Assembly (NCBI GenBank): GCA_021736255.1
Contig: JAIPGG010000014.1
Span: forward strand, 1-43,031
DNA length: 43,031 bases
Reading direction: 5' to 3'
Origin: Spirochaetales bacterium
GTDB lineage: Bacteria > Spirochaetota > Spirochaetia > JAIPGG01
Part shown: positions 1 through 7,030 of the stretch, one piece after another
How positions within the stretch are numbered: the first letter of the stretch is position 1
How the letters are laid out: the number at the start of each line of letters is the position of its first letter
Position numbers and translations under genes: made by a program
Notes under the pieces: model-generated
The model's database searches: none
What the model saw: only the letters and a program-made list of their open reading frames with translations
Told to the model about the DNA's origin: nothing

Positions 1-955
1 CCCCGAAGACGAGTTCGCTGGTGTCGAAGGTGCCTGCGAGTTCGAGAGCATAGCCTCCGAAGTCGAAATCGGTTCCTGCCACAAAGATGACCGGTACGTT
101 GTACACGGCGCGTTCTACCTTGATGTCTTCGTTGTCTGTACTCGATATAGTTGCAACATAGTCTTCTATACCCCCGGTAAATGAGGAGTAGCGATACCAG
201 GCAAGAGTACGTAAAAAGGGCACGAAGGCACCGAATTCCTTCGAAACGGTGAGGTCGAGGCCGGCCGAGTGAATCATGAGCGTCGAGTACAGGTTACCCG
301 AAAGCACGAGGTCGGTGCCGGAGATATTCTGGGTATATTCAGGAATTGCAAACCCGGCATCCAGATAGGCAAATGTGTATCCGCCTCCCAGGGCAAGAGA
401 AGGCATAGCCCCGGATTCCTCGATCAAAACCTTTTGCAGACGGAAACCGGCATTGATGCTGCTGAAACGCAGCCCTTCGACAGAAAAGGCATCGGCAAGG
501 AGATCACTAAACAACTGGGGCCAATAGGAGGAATGTACGGTCAGAAAAAAATCGGCGGGAAGCTTTGTGCCGCCCACCAAACGAATAGCTGGGTAGGGAA
601 AAAACTCGCTGAAGGTCTTGTGGATACTGGTTACCGCGGTAGGCAGCGAATCTACCAAATTGTATACATTCAAAAGATCGAACTGACTGTTTTCCTTGTC
701 CACAAAGGTGAATACTCCGGGATAAAAAGTGGAACCGAGGGTAAAGCCGAGATACCAGGTTTTCTCGCCGGCCATAGCTGCAGGCCCGAAACCGTCTACC
801 GCCGCTGTAGCATGGTGGAAGTGGGGCAGCATATCATCACTGATTCCTTCAATCATTGAGGAAACATCGCTTCGTATAGTGCTCAGGTCCTGCGCTGTCA
901 AAGGAACCAGAAAGAGAAAAAGCAATACAACAAACACTACTACTTTTTTCACCAT
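1..955 (-). CDS. Exported, probable outer-membrane beta-barrel protein (3' part cut by window edge)
   Basis: The minus strand is open from an ATG at 955 to the window edge, about 318 codons with no stop. GGGAGG lies 7 nt before the ATG. The N-terminus is a clear Sec signal peptide: MVKK, a hydrophobic run of Val/Leu/Phe, then PLTAQ as the cleavage region. The mature part alternates short polar and aromatic/hydrophobic stretches with many Gly, Tyr, Phe and Ser, as in beta-barrel surface proteins. It has no transmembrane helix after the signal and no catalytic motif that I recognise. A putative promoter lies 59-88 nt upstream. The family cannot be named from this fragment. Open frames on the plus strand here are shadows of this gene. 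Confidence 0.75.
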   Translation of the reverse strand, partial: MVKKVVVFVVLLFLFLVPLTAQDLSTIRSDVSSMIEGISDDMLPHFHHATAAVDGFGPAAMAGEKTWYLGFTLGSTFYPGVFTFVDKENSQFDLLNVYNLVDSLPTAVTSIHKTFSEFFPYPAIRLVGGTKLPADFFLTVHSSYWPQLFSDLLADAFSVEGLRFSSINAGFRLQKVLIEESGAMPSLALGGGYTFAYLDAGFAIPEYTQNISGTDLVLSGNLYSTLMIHSAGLDLTVSKEFGAFVPFLRTLAWYRYSSFTGGIEDYVATISSTDNEDIKVERAVYNVPVIFVAGTDFDFGGYALELAGTFDTSELVFG

Positions 956-1013
956 CGCTTGCCTCCCAGGCAAAAACTGACCATTTTCCCCATCCTTGTT
1001 TTACTGTATCTTA

Positions 1014-1043
1014 TTTATACCGAACAATCCAGTAAAAAAACAA
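1014..1043 (-). promoter_or_regulatory. Putative sigma70-type promoter for the outer-membrane-type gene
   Basis: Read on the minus strand: TTGTTT (1043-1038), 18-nt spacer, TATAAA (1019-1014). The implied start near 1007 gives a leader of about 50 nt with GGGAGG before the ATG at 955. The promoter abuts the ribosome binding site of the divergent methyltransferase gene. Confidence 0.45.
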
Positions 1044-1054
1044 AAGGAGCCGGA

Positions 1055-1666
1055 ATGGATAACGAAAAATGGAATGAGCGCTATCGCATGAAAGCAGGAG
1101 AGGACCCGAGAGGGCACAGCATCATCCTCGAAGAGCAGACGGCGGACCTTGCTCCGAGGAAAGCACTGGATCTTGCCGCCGGGGATGGGCGGAATGCCTT
1201 TTTTCTTGCCCGGCAGGGATGGCAGGTAACCGCTGTGGATTTCTCGGATGTGGCGGTTGAACGGGGCAAAAGAATTGCAGAAGAAATGGGGCTTACGATT
1301 ACCTGGGAAATACAGGACCTTGTTTCTTTCATTCCCCGGCAGAAAAGCTATGATCTTGTCTCTCTATTTTATCTTCATTTACCCTGGGAATCATTCCGTC
1401 TCGTCCTGCAGCATGCAGCCGATGCAGTCAGGGAGGGAGGGCGCCTGCTTGTTGTCGGGCATGATCTGAGTAACCTCGAGGAGGGAACCGGCGGGCCGCA
1501 AAACCCGGAGGTGCTCTATAGGCCCCAGGACATTACCGGCGAATTGGATTCCCTGCCCTCTTTGAGAATCGAGTATGCCGAAAAGATTCGGCGTGCTTCC
1601 GATCATGGAGATGAAAAAAGGGGAAGCACCCAAATAGATGGTGTGGTGAGGGCAATGCGCCGGTGA
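1055..1666 (+). CDS. Class I SAM-dependent methyltransferase (TehB-like)
   Basis: A 203-residue protein starting MDNEKWNERY. Residues around 35-55 hold the class I motif I with its flanks (LDLAAGDGRNAFFLA, then VTAVDFSD), the glycine-rich loop and acidic residue that bind S-adenosylmethionine. A later FYLHLPWESF segment followed by LLVVGHD matches the fourth- and fifth-strand region of the fold. Size and motifs resemble TehB/tellurite-resistance-type and small-molecule methyltransferases; the substrate cannot be read. The ATG at 1055 is chosen because AAAAGGAG sits 6 nt before it. An in-frame start at 959 would add an unconserved stretch and overlap the opposing promoter. Confidence 0.85.
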   Translation: MDNEKWNERYRMKAGEDPRGHSIILEEQTADLAPRKALDLAAGDGRNAFFLARQGWQVTAVDFSDVAVERGKRIAEEMGLTITWEIQDLVSFIPRQKSYDLVSLFYLHLPWESFRLVLQHAADAVREGGRLLVVGHDLSNLEEGTGGPQNPEVLYRPQDITGELDSLPSLRIEYAEKIRRASDHGDEKRGSTQIDGVVRAMRR

Positions 1667-1739
1667 TCTTCGGATTCATACAGCCTTCCTTGCCCTTTGA
1701 ACAGAAAAGATAGTATTTTTAACCGAATGGAGGAAAACT

Positions 1740-3101
1740 ATGAAACCAGTCGTTGTTGCCGGCGCGGTTGCAGCCGGTATGAGCGCAGCCAGCATTATAA
1801 AACGCAGCCTTCCCGATCGGGAGGTAATCGTCTACGGGCGAGAGGAGAATATCTCTTACGGAGCGTGCGGCATGCCCTACTTTATCGGGGGAGAAATCGA
1901 AAGCTATGAAAAGCTCGCCGTTCTCAAACCCTCCTGGGCCCGCGAAAAGAGAAATATCGACCTGCACATCAGACACGAAGTGACGAAAATCGACCGGGAT
2001 GCCGGAAAAGTGGAAGTCAAGGATCTGGAATCAGGAAATACCTTTTGGCAGGAATACGAAAAACTCGTGATCGCTACCGGGGCTCGAGCCATCATGCCTC
2101 CGATCCCTGGAGCGGACCTGGAAGGAGTACTCCCGCTCAAGCAGCTCGAGGACAGTGTGCGTCTCGATGAATACTTGAACGAAAAAAAGCCCCGAAAGGC
2201 TGTGATCATCGGCGGGGGATACATCGGAGTGGAGAGCGCCGAGGCATTCCGAAATCGGGGTATGGATGTGACGATCGTCGAGGCCCTGCCGCGGATTCTC
2301 AATATTGTTGATGAAGAGATGAGTGAACACGCAGCGGAAGAACTCGAGAACAACGAGGTTGCCATCCTGTCCGGTACCAAGGTTGTGGGAATCGAGGGCT
2401 CGGGCAGTGTCGAGCGAGTCAAACTCGAAACTGGAGAAACCCTCGAGGCTGATGTGGTCCTGATGAGCGTGGGCGTACGACCGAACACCGAGATCGCCGA
2501 AGAGGCCGGAATCGAACTCGGCGACAAAAAGGCGGTTATGGTCGATCAATACCTCAAAACCAACGACCCGGACATCTATGCCGCCGGAGATTGCGCCGTG
2601 GCTTATCACAACGTCCTCGGCCGTCCGGTACATGTGCCCCTCGCCCTCGGTGCCAACCGACAGGGGCGAATGGCAGGGGAAAACATCGTTGCCGAATTGA
2701 ACGGCAACCCGCTGAACACCTTCCCGGGAATTCTCGGCTCTGCAATGATAAAAATTTTCGATGGGGAAGTGGCGAAGACCGGTATCGGAGAGACCGAAAT
2801 CGAACAGTACGGCCTGAAAGAGGTGGACTCGGTTTCAATCAAGGCCCACACCCTAGCCGGCTACTATCCGGGCAACAGCCCCATGTGGGTCAAAATCTTC
2901 TATCATGCCCACTCGAAAAAGCTGATGGGCGGGCAAATCTATGGTGCAGGTCGTTCTGTTCTCCGGATCAATATTCTTGCTACCGCGATCAGCGCGGGAA
3001 TGCGGCTCGAGGATCTGTACAACCTGGACCTCGGCTACGCTCCGCCCTTCTCCCCGGTCTGGGATCCGCTTTTAGTGGCTGCCCGCCAGGGAATGAAGTA
3101 G
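1740..3101 (+). CDS. FAD-dependent pyridine nucleotide-disulfide oxidoreductase (CoA-disulfide reductase / NADH oxidase family)
   Basis: A 453-residue flavoprotein. The N-terminal FAD-binding fold has AGAVAAGMSAA near residues 7-17. Cys43 in the SYGACGMPYF motif is the single redox-active cysteine typical of CoA-disulfide reductases and Nox-type NADH oxidases. The NAD(P)H-binding fold carries VIIGGGYIGVESAE near residues 155-170, and the second FAD motif DIYAAGDCA lies near 282-290. The C-terminal part is the dimerisation domain. Members of this family reduce CoA disulfide, per-/polysulfide or oxygen at the expense of NAD(P)H, so thiol redox balance or oxygen detoxification is likely. The exact substrate is not decided by these motifs. 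GGAGG lies 8 nt before the ATG. Confidence 0.85.
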   Translation: MKPVVVAGAVAAGMSAASIIKRSLPDREVIVYGREENISYGACGMPYFIGGEIESYEKLAVLKPSWAREKRNIDLHIRHEVTKIDRDAGKVEVKDLESGNTFWQEYEKLVIATGARAIMPPIPGADLEGVLPLKQLEDSVRLDEYLNEKKPRKAVIIGGGYIGVESAEAFRNRGMDVTIVEALPRILNIVDEEMSEHAAEELENNEVAILSGTKVVGIEGSGSVERVKLETGETLEADVVLMSVGVRPNTEIAEEAGIELGDKKAVMVDQYLKTNDPDIYAAGDCAVAYHNVLGRPVHVPLALGANRQGRMAGENIVAELNGNPLNTFPGILGSAMIKIFDGEVAKTGIGETEIEQYGLKEVDSVSIKAHTLAGYYPGNSPMWVKIFYHAHSKKLMGGQIYGAGRSVLRINILATAISAGMRLEDLYNLDLGYAPPFSPVWDPLLVAARQGMK

Positions 3102-3136
3102 GTTTCGGCGGATTTGCTGATGGAGGCGGCAGCCGG

Positions 3137-3865
3137 CTAATCCATGTACCGGCCGGCATTTACATCGACCACTTCGCCTGTGACGTAATCGTTCTCGGCC
3201 AGGTAGATCACGGTGTGAGCGATCTCTTCGGGTTTGGCGATACGCCCGAAGGGATTCATGGAAGAGAGTTTCTTTTTCACCTCCGGGCTGATCAGATCGG
3301 TGTCCACCGGCCCGGGTGCTACCGCGTTCAAGCGGACATCCGGGGCCAGCTCGGTGGCCAAGGCAAAGGTCAGCCCGATCAAGCCGGCTTTGGAAGCGGC
3401 ATAGTTACTGCCGATCGTCCCGCCCATCTTTCCCGCAATTGAAGAGGTGCTTACCACTACCCCACCTGCCGAACGAAGATCGTCGAGGCTTTCCTGGATA
3501 CAGTAGAAAGCGCCGGTGAGGTTTGTCTGAAGGACCCGGTCCCACTCCTCGTCGGTCAGCCGGTCGATTGCATGGTCGGCGCTGCTTACCCCGGCATTGT
3601 TTATCAGCACATCGATTCCGCCGAAATCCTTGCGAACCGTATCGACGAGAAGACGGACCTGCCTTCGGTCTGCTACATCGGTTTGGTATATCCGGACTTC
3701 CACACCCTTCCTGCGGGCCGCTTCGGCCGATGCTTCCGCCTCTTTTACCCCGGAACGGTATACGACGGCGCAATTCGCGCCTTTTTCCGATAGAGCCTCG
3801 ACAATAGCCCGTCCGATACCCCGGTTGCCCCCGGTAACAATGGCTGTTTTTCCTTTCAGGTCCAT
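3137..3865 (-). CDS. Short-chain dehydrogenase/reductase (FabG-like)
   Basis: A 242-residue classical SDR. TGGNRGIG at residues 11-18 is the TGxxxGIG cofactor loop, INNAG stabilises the central sheet, and Ser in the STSSIAG segment with YAASK supplies the Ser-Tyr-Lys catalytic set. Length and motifs fit 3-oxoacyl-ACP reductase-like enzymes, but many SDRs with other substrates look the same, so FabG identity is not claimed. The ATG at 3865 is chosen because AAAGGAGG lies 7 nt before it; an in-frame extension upstream has no conserved sequence and runs into the divergent nadE promoter. It is convergent with the flavoprotein gene, 35 nt away, and I see no clear terminator between them. Confidence 0.88.
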   Translation of the reverse strand: MDLKGKTAIVTGGNRGIGRAIVEALSEKGANCAVVYRSGVKEAEASAEAARRKGVEVRIYQTDVADRRQVRLLVDTVRKDFGGIDVLINNAGVSSADHAIDRLTDEEWDRVLQTNLTGAFYCIQESLDDLRSAGGVVVSTSSIAGKMGGTIGSNYAASKAGLIGLTFALATELAPDVRLNAVAPGPVDTDLISPEVKKKLSSMNPFGRIAKPEEIAHTVIYLAENDYVTGEVVDVNAGRYMD

Positions 3866-3892
3866 GGTTGGCCTCCTTTGGATATTCTCTTC

Positions 3893-3920
3893 TTGAGTGA
3901 CGGCACCTCCATGGTATACC
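3893..3920 (+). promoter_or_regulatory. Putative promoter of nadE
   Basis: TTGAGT (3893-3898), 16-nt spacer, TATACC (3915-3920). It implies transcription from about 3927 and argues against the in-frame GTG at 3897 as the start codon, since that GTG would lie inside the -35 box. Confidence 0.35.
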
Positions 3921-3938
3921 CTGAAACAGGTGGCTACA

Positions 3939-4829
3939 ATGGACAAAGATGGGGAATTTCTTATGATGCAGGAGATCGAGCGGATAAGCAGCTTTATCGA
4001 GCAGACGGTGGAACAACATGATTTCGACGGTGCCCTGATCGGTATCAGCGGCGGAATCGATTCCGCGGTAGCGGGAGCGATTGCGGTAAAGGCCCTCGGT
4101 CCCGACCGGGTGAAGGGCCTTTTACTCCCTGAACGGGATTCGGCGCGGGTTACCCGGTCGGATTCGAAACTGGTCTGCCGGCACCTCGGAATCAGCCGGC
4201 GCACCCGAACCATCTCCGGGGCCCTTCGACGCCTGGGTGTGTACCGGCTCGAACCCCCGGCGCTCTTTGCTCCCCGCCGCCTGCAGGAACGCTATGCCGC
4301 CCGCCGCATGAATGAAGATGCACAGACCGACGCATTTCTCGAGGACCTTGCCGGCCGGGGCGGCCGCCGGCTTCGGGAGGGCATGGCCTATTACCGGATC
4401 AAGCACAGACTGCGAATGTCGCTGCTCTACTTCCAGGCCGAACAGGAAAACCTCGCAGTCCTCGGAACGACCAACCGAAGCGAATGGCTCACCGGATTCT
4501 ACGTAAAATGGGGCGATGACTCCAGCGACATAGAGCCCTTGCTTCACCTCTATAAGAGCGAAATCTTCAACCTCGCAGAACTTCTGGAGATCCCCGAATC
4601 GATCCGCAGCAAGGCCCCCTCCCCCGACCTGGTACCCGGCCTTACCGACGAAGCAGCAATGCAAATCAGCTATCAAAAACTCGACCGCATCCTCATTGCG
4701 AAAGAAAGCGGGGACGCTCCTCCAGTCGATGCATCGGCGGAGGAAATCGACCGGGTAGACCGCATCCTCTCGGCAGCCAAGAAACGCAGCCTCAGAAACC
4801 TCAGCCTCTCCCGACCCGGCTCTCAATAA
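3939..4829 (+). CDS. nadE: NH3-dependent NAD+ synthetase
   Basis: A 296-residue protein of the N-type ATP pyrophosphatase fold. It converts deamido-NAD to NAD by ATP-dependent amidation in the cytoplasm. The PP-loop SGGIDS is at residues 37-42. GLLLPERDS and GTTNRSEWLTGFYVKWGDD, followed by a PLLHLYKSEIF segment, match the ATP and deamido-NAD binding regions. There is no N-terminal nitrilase domain, so ammonia is the expected nitrogen donor. Start choice: ATG 3939 has AGGTGG 5 nt upstream; GTG 3897 (inside the putative promoter) and ATG 3963 are alternatives. The last 29 bases overlap the convergent small membrane protein gene. With pncA and pncB later in the window it completes most of the Preiss-Handler route. 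Confidence 0.9.
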   Translation: MDKDGEFLMMQEIERISSFIEQTVEQHDFDGALIGISGGIDSAVAGAIAVKALGPDRVKGLLLPERDSARVTRSDSKLVCRHLGISRRTRTISGALRRLGVYRLEPPALFAPRRLQERYAARRMNEDAQTDAFLEDLAGRGGRRLREGMAYYRIKHRLRMSLLYFQAEQENLAVLGTTNRSEWLTGFYVKWGDDSSDIEPLLHLYKSEIFNLAELLEIPESIRSKAPSPDLVPGLTDEAAMQISYQKLDRILIAKESGDAPPVDASAEEIDRVDRILSAAKKRSLRNLSLSRPGSQ

Positions 4830-4977
4830 AGAGGGCCACAACCATTCCACCGGCCCCGGCAAGCAGGGGCCTCCAGAAGAATTCCATCACAATCAGCGAG
4901 GCAATGATGCTGAGCATAAAAATCACAAACCCCAAAAGAAACAAAAGGCGGATCTTTTCGAATACCGAACGGGCCAT
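4801..4977 (-). CDS. Small two-helix membrane protein of unknown function
   Basis: A 58-residue protein starting MARSVFEKIR, with two hydrophobic helices (about residues 11-30 and 34-50) and a basic C-terminus. I do not recognise the family. Support comes from the upstream region: on the minus strand TTGCCT, a 17-nt spacer and TAAAAT end only 7 nt before the ATG at 4977, so the mRNA would be leaderless. GGAGGT also touches the ATG, too close to act as a normal ribosome binding site. A TTG at 5013 in the same frame is part of the -35 box and is unlikely to be the start. The gene overlaps the 3' end of nadE tail to tail by 29 bases. Confidence 0.6.
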   Translation of the reverse strand: MARSVFEKIRLLFLLGFVIFMLSIIASLIVMEFFWRPLLAGAGGMVVALFIESRVGRG

Positions 4978-4984
4978 ACCTCCG

Positions 4985-5013
4985 ATTTTAAACGAAGCAA
5001 AGATGCAAGGCAA
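4985..5013 (-). promoter_or_regulatory. Promoter of the small membrane protein gene (leaderless type)
   Basis: Minus strand: TTGCCT (5013-5008), 17-nt spacer, TAAAAT (4990-4985), then 7 nt to the ATG. Its -35 box is 3 bp from the -35 box of the divergent DUF4190 promoter. Confidence 0.55.
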
Positions 5014-5016
5014 TTA

Positions 5017-5045
5017 TTGACAGCTATATCCCTCCTCATTAGACT
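5017..5045 (+). promoter_or_regulatory. Promoter of the first DUF4190 gene
   Basis: TTGACA (5017-5022), 17-nt spacer, TAGACT (5040-5045). Expected transcription start near 5052, giving a leader of about 28 nt that contains AAAGGAG. Confidence 0.6.
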
Positions 5046-5079
5046 TTTGACCAATACCTAATTATCAAAGGAGTTATAC

Positions 5080-5313
5080 ATGGCAACTGCTGCATTAGTT
5101 CTTGGGATCGTCGGAGTGGTTTTCTCCTGGGTACCAATTCTCAACTTTATCCTCGGGGCCCTCGCTATTATTCTTGGTGCTCTGGGAATGAAAAAGACCC
5201 CCGAAAAGAAGGGGATGGCCATTGCCGGTTTGGTTCTGGGTATCGTCACCGTAGTGGTTGGAATTATTGTTGTTGCGGTAGCCGGAGCTGCAGCGTCCGC
5301 TCTGCTCTCGTAA
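5080..5313 (+). CDS. DUF4190-type small membrane protein
   Basis: A 77-residue protein with two or three hydrophobic helices separated by a short basic segment (MKKTPEKKG). The repeated pattern ALVLGIVG near the N-terminus and IAGLVLGIV after the basic loop is the hallmark of DUF4190 proteins, whose function is unknown. AAAGGAG precedes the ATG by 7 nt, and a good promoter lies at 5017-5045. A paralogue occurs at 6803-7030 with the same layout. Confidence 0.8.
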   Translation: MATAALVLGIVGVVFSWVPILNFILGALAIILGALGMKKTPEKKGMAIAGLVLGIVTVVVGIIVVAVAGAAASALLS

Positions 5314-5330
5314 GCACCGTCAAACCTGGA

Positions 5331-6110
5331 GTTTTATTCGATCATTACGTCGGCATCGACTATTCGGGGGCAGGTGCCTCATATAGCCCCCGAAGTACTA
5401 TCCAGGTATACAGCGCAAACGGACCGGAGAGGCCCGTTCGGGCCTCTCCGGATGAGGCACAACCGGACAAAAACTGGAGCAGGGAATCGGTAACTGCACA
5501 CCTAGCCCGGCTCTGCATGAGCGGCCCGCGCTTTATTGCCGGAATAGACCACTCCTTTTCCCTTCCCGCAGAATATTTTCGGATACACCAACTATCCGAC
5601 TGGGATGGATTTCTCGATCACTTTACCGGGAAATGGCCTGCCGACATACCGGTCAAACAAAGCCGGGACAAAGCAGAAACTGCTTTTTACCACTCCCGGG
5701 CGATGCGGCTCACGGAAACTTTGACCCGAACAGCAAAAAGCTCAGTTGATTTTTCTGTTAAACAGGGACAGGTAGCAACCTCCACTCACGCAGGCATCCC
5801 CTGGCTTTCCTACCTGCGCCGCCGCTTCCAAAACAAAATCCATTTCTGGCCCTTCGACGGTCTGTCTCCTGCGCCGGATAAAAACGTAATCGCGGAGGTG
5901 TACCCCTCCATACTCAGACCGCGATATCAAAAAGAGATTCAAAGCGATCCCGAACTAGACCACCCCGACAAACGGGACAGCTGGGTTATTGCCCGCTGGC
6001 TTGCAGACCGTGATACTCACGGACTCTTGAATGCGTACTTTCACCCGCCGCTCAGCAAAGATGAAGAATCCCTAACCTCCCTCGAGGGCTGGATACTCGG
6101 GGTGATGTAG
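5331..6110 (+). CDS. DUF429-like protein, 5' end unresolved (no canonical start codon)
   Basis: The frame codes a protein-like sequence of about 255 residues. It begins near HYVGIDYSGAGA, which looks like the first beta strand of an RNase-H-like fold as in DUF429 proteins, continues with FIAGIDHSFSLP, and ends LEGWILGVM. The first in-frame ATG is at 5517, which would remove the first strand and about 60 residues. Upstream, the frame stays open into the preceding DUF4190 gene with no ATG, GTG or TTG. CTGGAG at 5326-5331 would suit a start near 5337-5345, but the codons there are TTC, GAT and CAT. A perfect 12-bp hairpin (5424-5451) lies in the early coding part. The gene may use an unusual start, have lost its start, or carry an assembly error. 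The start coordinate given is only a marker. Function unknown. Confidence 0.55.
   Translation, partial: VLFDHYVGIDYSGAGASYSPRSTIQVYSANGPERPVRASPDEAQPDKNWSRESVTAHLARLCMSGPRFIAGIDHSFSLPAEYFRIHQLSDWDGFLDHFTGKWPADIPVKQSRDKAETAFYHSRAMRLTETLTRTAKSSVDFSVKQGQVATSTHAGIPWLSYLRRRFQNKIHFWPFDGLSPAPDKNVIAEVYPSILRPRYQKEIQSDPELDHPDKRDSWVIARWLADRDTHGLLNAYFHPPLSKDEESLTSLEGWILGVM
5424..5451. repeat. Perfect 12-bp inverted repeat with GTTC loop
   Basis: CCGGAGAGGCCC (5424-5435), loop GTTC, GGGCCTCTCCGG (5440-5451). It is terminator-like in strength but has no T-run on either side, and it lies inside the frame of the DUF429-like gene, where it reads GPERPVRASPD. Confidence 0.85.
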
Positions 6111-6131
6111 GCATTTCGATTCATTTGACCG

Positions 6132-6166
6132 AAAAAAGGGGCTGTCTCATAAGCAGGCAGCCCCTT
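6132..6166 (-). terminator. Rho-independent terminator of the minus-strand membrane gene
   Basis: On the minus strand AAGGGGCTG (6166-6158 side), a 13-nt loop, CAGCCCCTT and a further T-run at 6135-6132. It follows the gene at 6199-6696 by 33 nt. The plus-strand gene ending at 6110 may use the same hairpin. Confidence 0.75.
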
Positions 6167-6198
6167 CGTATCAAAAAAAACTCGAGATACTGTAGTGT

Positions 6199-6696
6199 CT
6201 ATTCAGCTCCGGTTGCCGGCTCCGGTCCGGGGGCTTCGCCTGAACGAGCTGCGACCCATTCCCTTACCGTCTTATTGAAAACAACAAGTACCAGCATAAG
6301 AACAGGATAGATCAATCCCGAAACACCAATAAAACCGAAACGTCCAGCCATAATGATCGAAATAATAGTTACAACAATGGAAGCAACCGCCCAGTACATC
6401 GCCAGTTTTACTGACTCGGGCATCTGCTTTACCATTCTTATTCCTACTATTAACTCAAAGATTGCCAGAAGCAGCGTAATAATCATGAAAACCGAGACCA
6501 TTGCCGCGGCGCCACCTGCGCCTGCAGCACCCGCCGCTCCAAGTCCCATGGACAGGAGGCCGGAACCCCCGAAAATCACACCGACCAACAATCCAACGAT
6601 TCCGTAGATAAGAATCGTCAAACCGCCGAACACGATGTTGAGGATACCAAAGACCTTAACCGAGCCAGGTGCCTGCGGTGCTTGTGCATCACTCAT
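6199..6696 (-). CDS. Four-helix membrane protein of unknown function
   Basis: A 165-residue protein with a polar, Pro/Ala-rich N-terminus (MSDAQAPQAPGS). Four hydrophobic helices lie at about residues 16-45, 62-88, 98-118 and 122-142, with a Gly/Ala-rich stretch between the first two. The tail is acidic and Pro-rich. No catalytic or binding motif is visible and I do not recognise the family. AAGGGGG lies 5 nt before the ATG. A promoter is proposed at 6729-6757 and a terminator at 6132-6166, so it is a complete single-gene unit. It sits among other small membrane proteins, which says nothing certain about its role. Confidence 0.8.
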   Translation of the reverse strand: MSDAQAPQAPGSVKVFGILNIVFGGLTILIYGIVGLLVGVIFGGSGLLSMGLGAAGAAGAGGAAAMVSVFMIITLLLAIFELIVGIRMVKQMPESVKLAMYWAVASIVVTIISIIMAGRFGFIGVSGLIYPVLMLVLVVFNKTVREWVAARSGEAPGPEPATGAE

Positions 6697-6728
6697 AAAA
6701 ACCCCCTTATAAAATGTATGTCTCTTTC

Positions 6729-6757
6729 CATATAATCATCTTTGACAAGCAAGTCAA
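6729..6757 (-). promoter_or_regulatory. Promoter of the four-helix membrane protein gene
   Basis: Minus strand: TTGACT (6757-6752), 17-nt spacer, TATATG (6734-6729). It overlaps the candidate divergent promoter at 6742-6771. Confidence 0.5.
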
Positions 6758-6771
6758 GAATATTTTGTGAT
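6742..6771 (+). promoter_or_regulatory. Candidate promoter of the second DUF4190 gene
   Basis: TTGACA (6742-6747), 18-nt spacer, TGTGAT (6766-6771). The 13-mer TTTGACAAGCAAG at 6741-6753 occurs again at 8472-8484 in the alpha-2-macroglobulin promoter. Confidence 0.35.
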
Positions 6772-6802
6772 AAAAAAACGAAAACTGTGATAAAACAATA
6801 GT

Positions 6803-7030
6803 ATGGGAACTGCATCACTGGTTTTGGGGATTGTGTCTCTTTTTCTGGGTTGGATTCCGATTTTTGGGCAGCTTTTGGCTGTTCTCGCCGTCATTTTCGG
6901 GGCTTTGAGGCTGCGCCGGGGTTCGATGAAACGGGGCCAGGCAATCACCGGTTTTGTTTTGGGTCTTCTGGCTCTAGTAGAGGGTATTCTGGTAATCACC
7001 TTTGCTTTCGGGGCGATATTTACTCTGTAA
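6803..7030 (+). CDS. DUF4190-type small membrane protein, second paralogue
   Basis: A 75-residue protein with the same layout as the one at 5080-5313: ASLVLGIVS helix, a second helix, a basic loop (LRLRRGSMKRG), then ITGFVLGLLALVEG. The DUF4190 pattern is clear and its function is unknown. No Shine-Dalgarno sequence is visible before the ATG at 6803; the upstream bases are A-rich. Its last 11 bases overlap the convergent gene ending at 7020. Confidence 0.7.
   Translation: MGTASLVLGIVSLFLGWIPIFGQLLAVLAVIFGALRLRRGSMKRGQAITGFVLGLLALVEGILVITFAFGAIFTL

Noticed and set aside
269-859. Plus-strand open frame of 196 codons
   Set aside because: It lies opposite a better gene on the minus strand that has a signal peptide, ribosome site and promoter; the plus-strand protein has no recognisable features.
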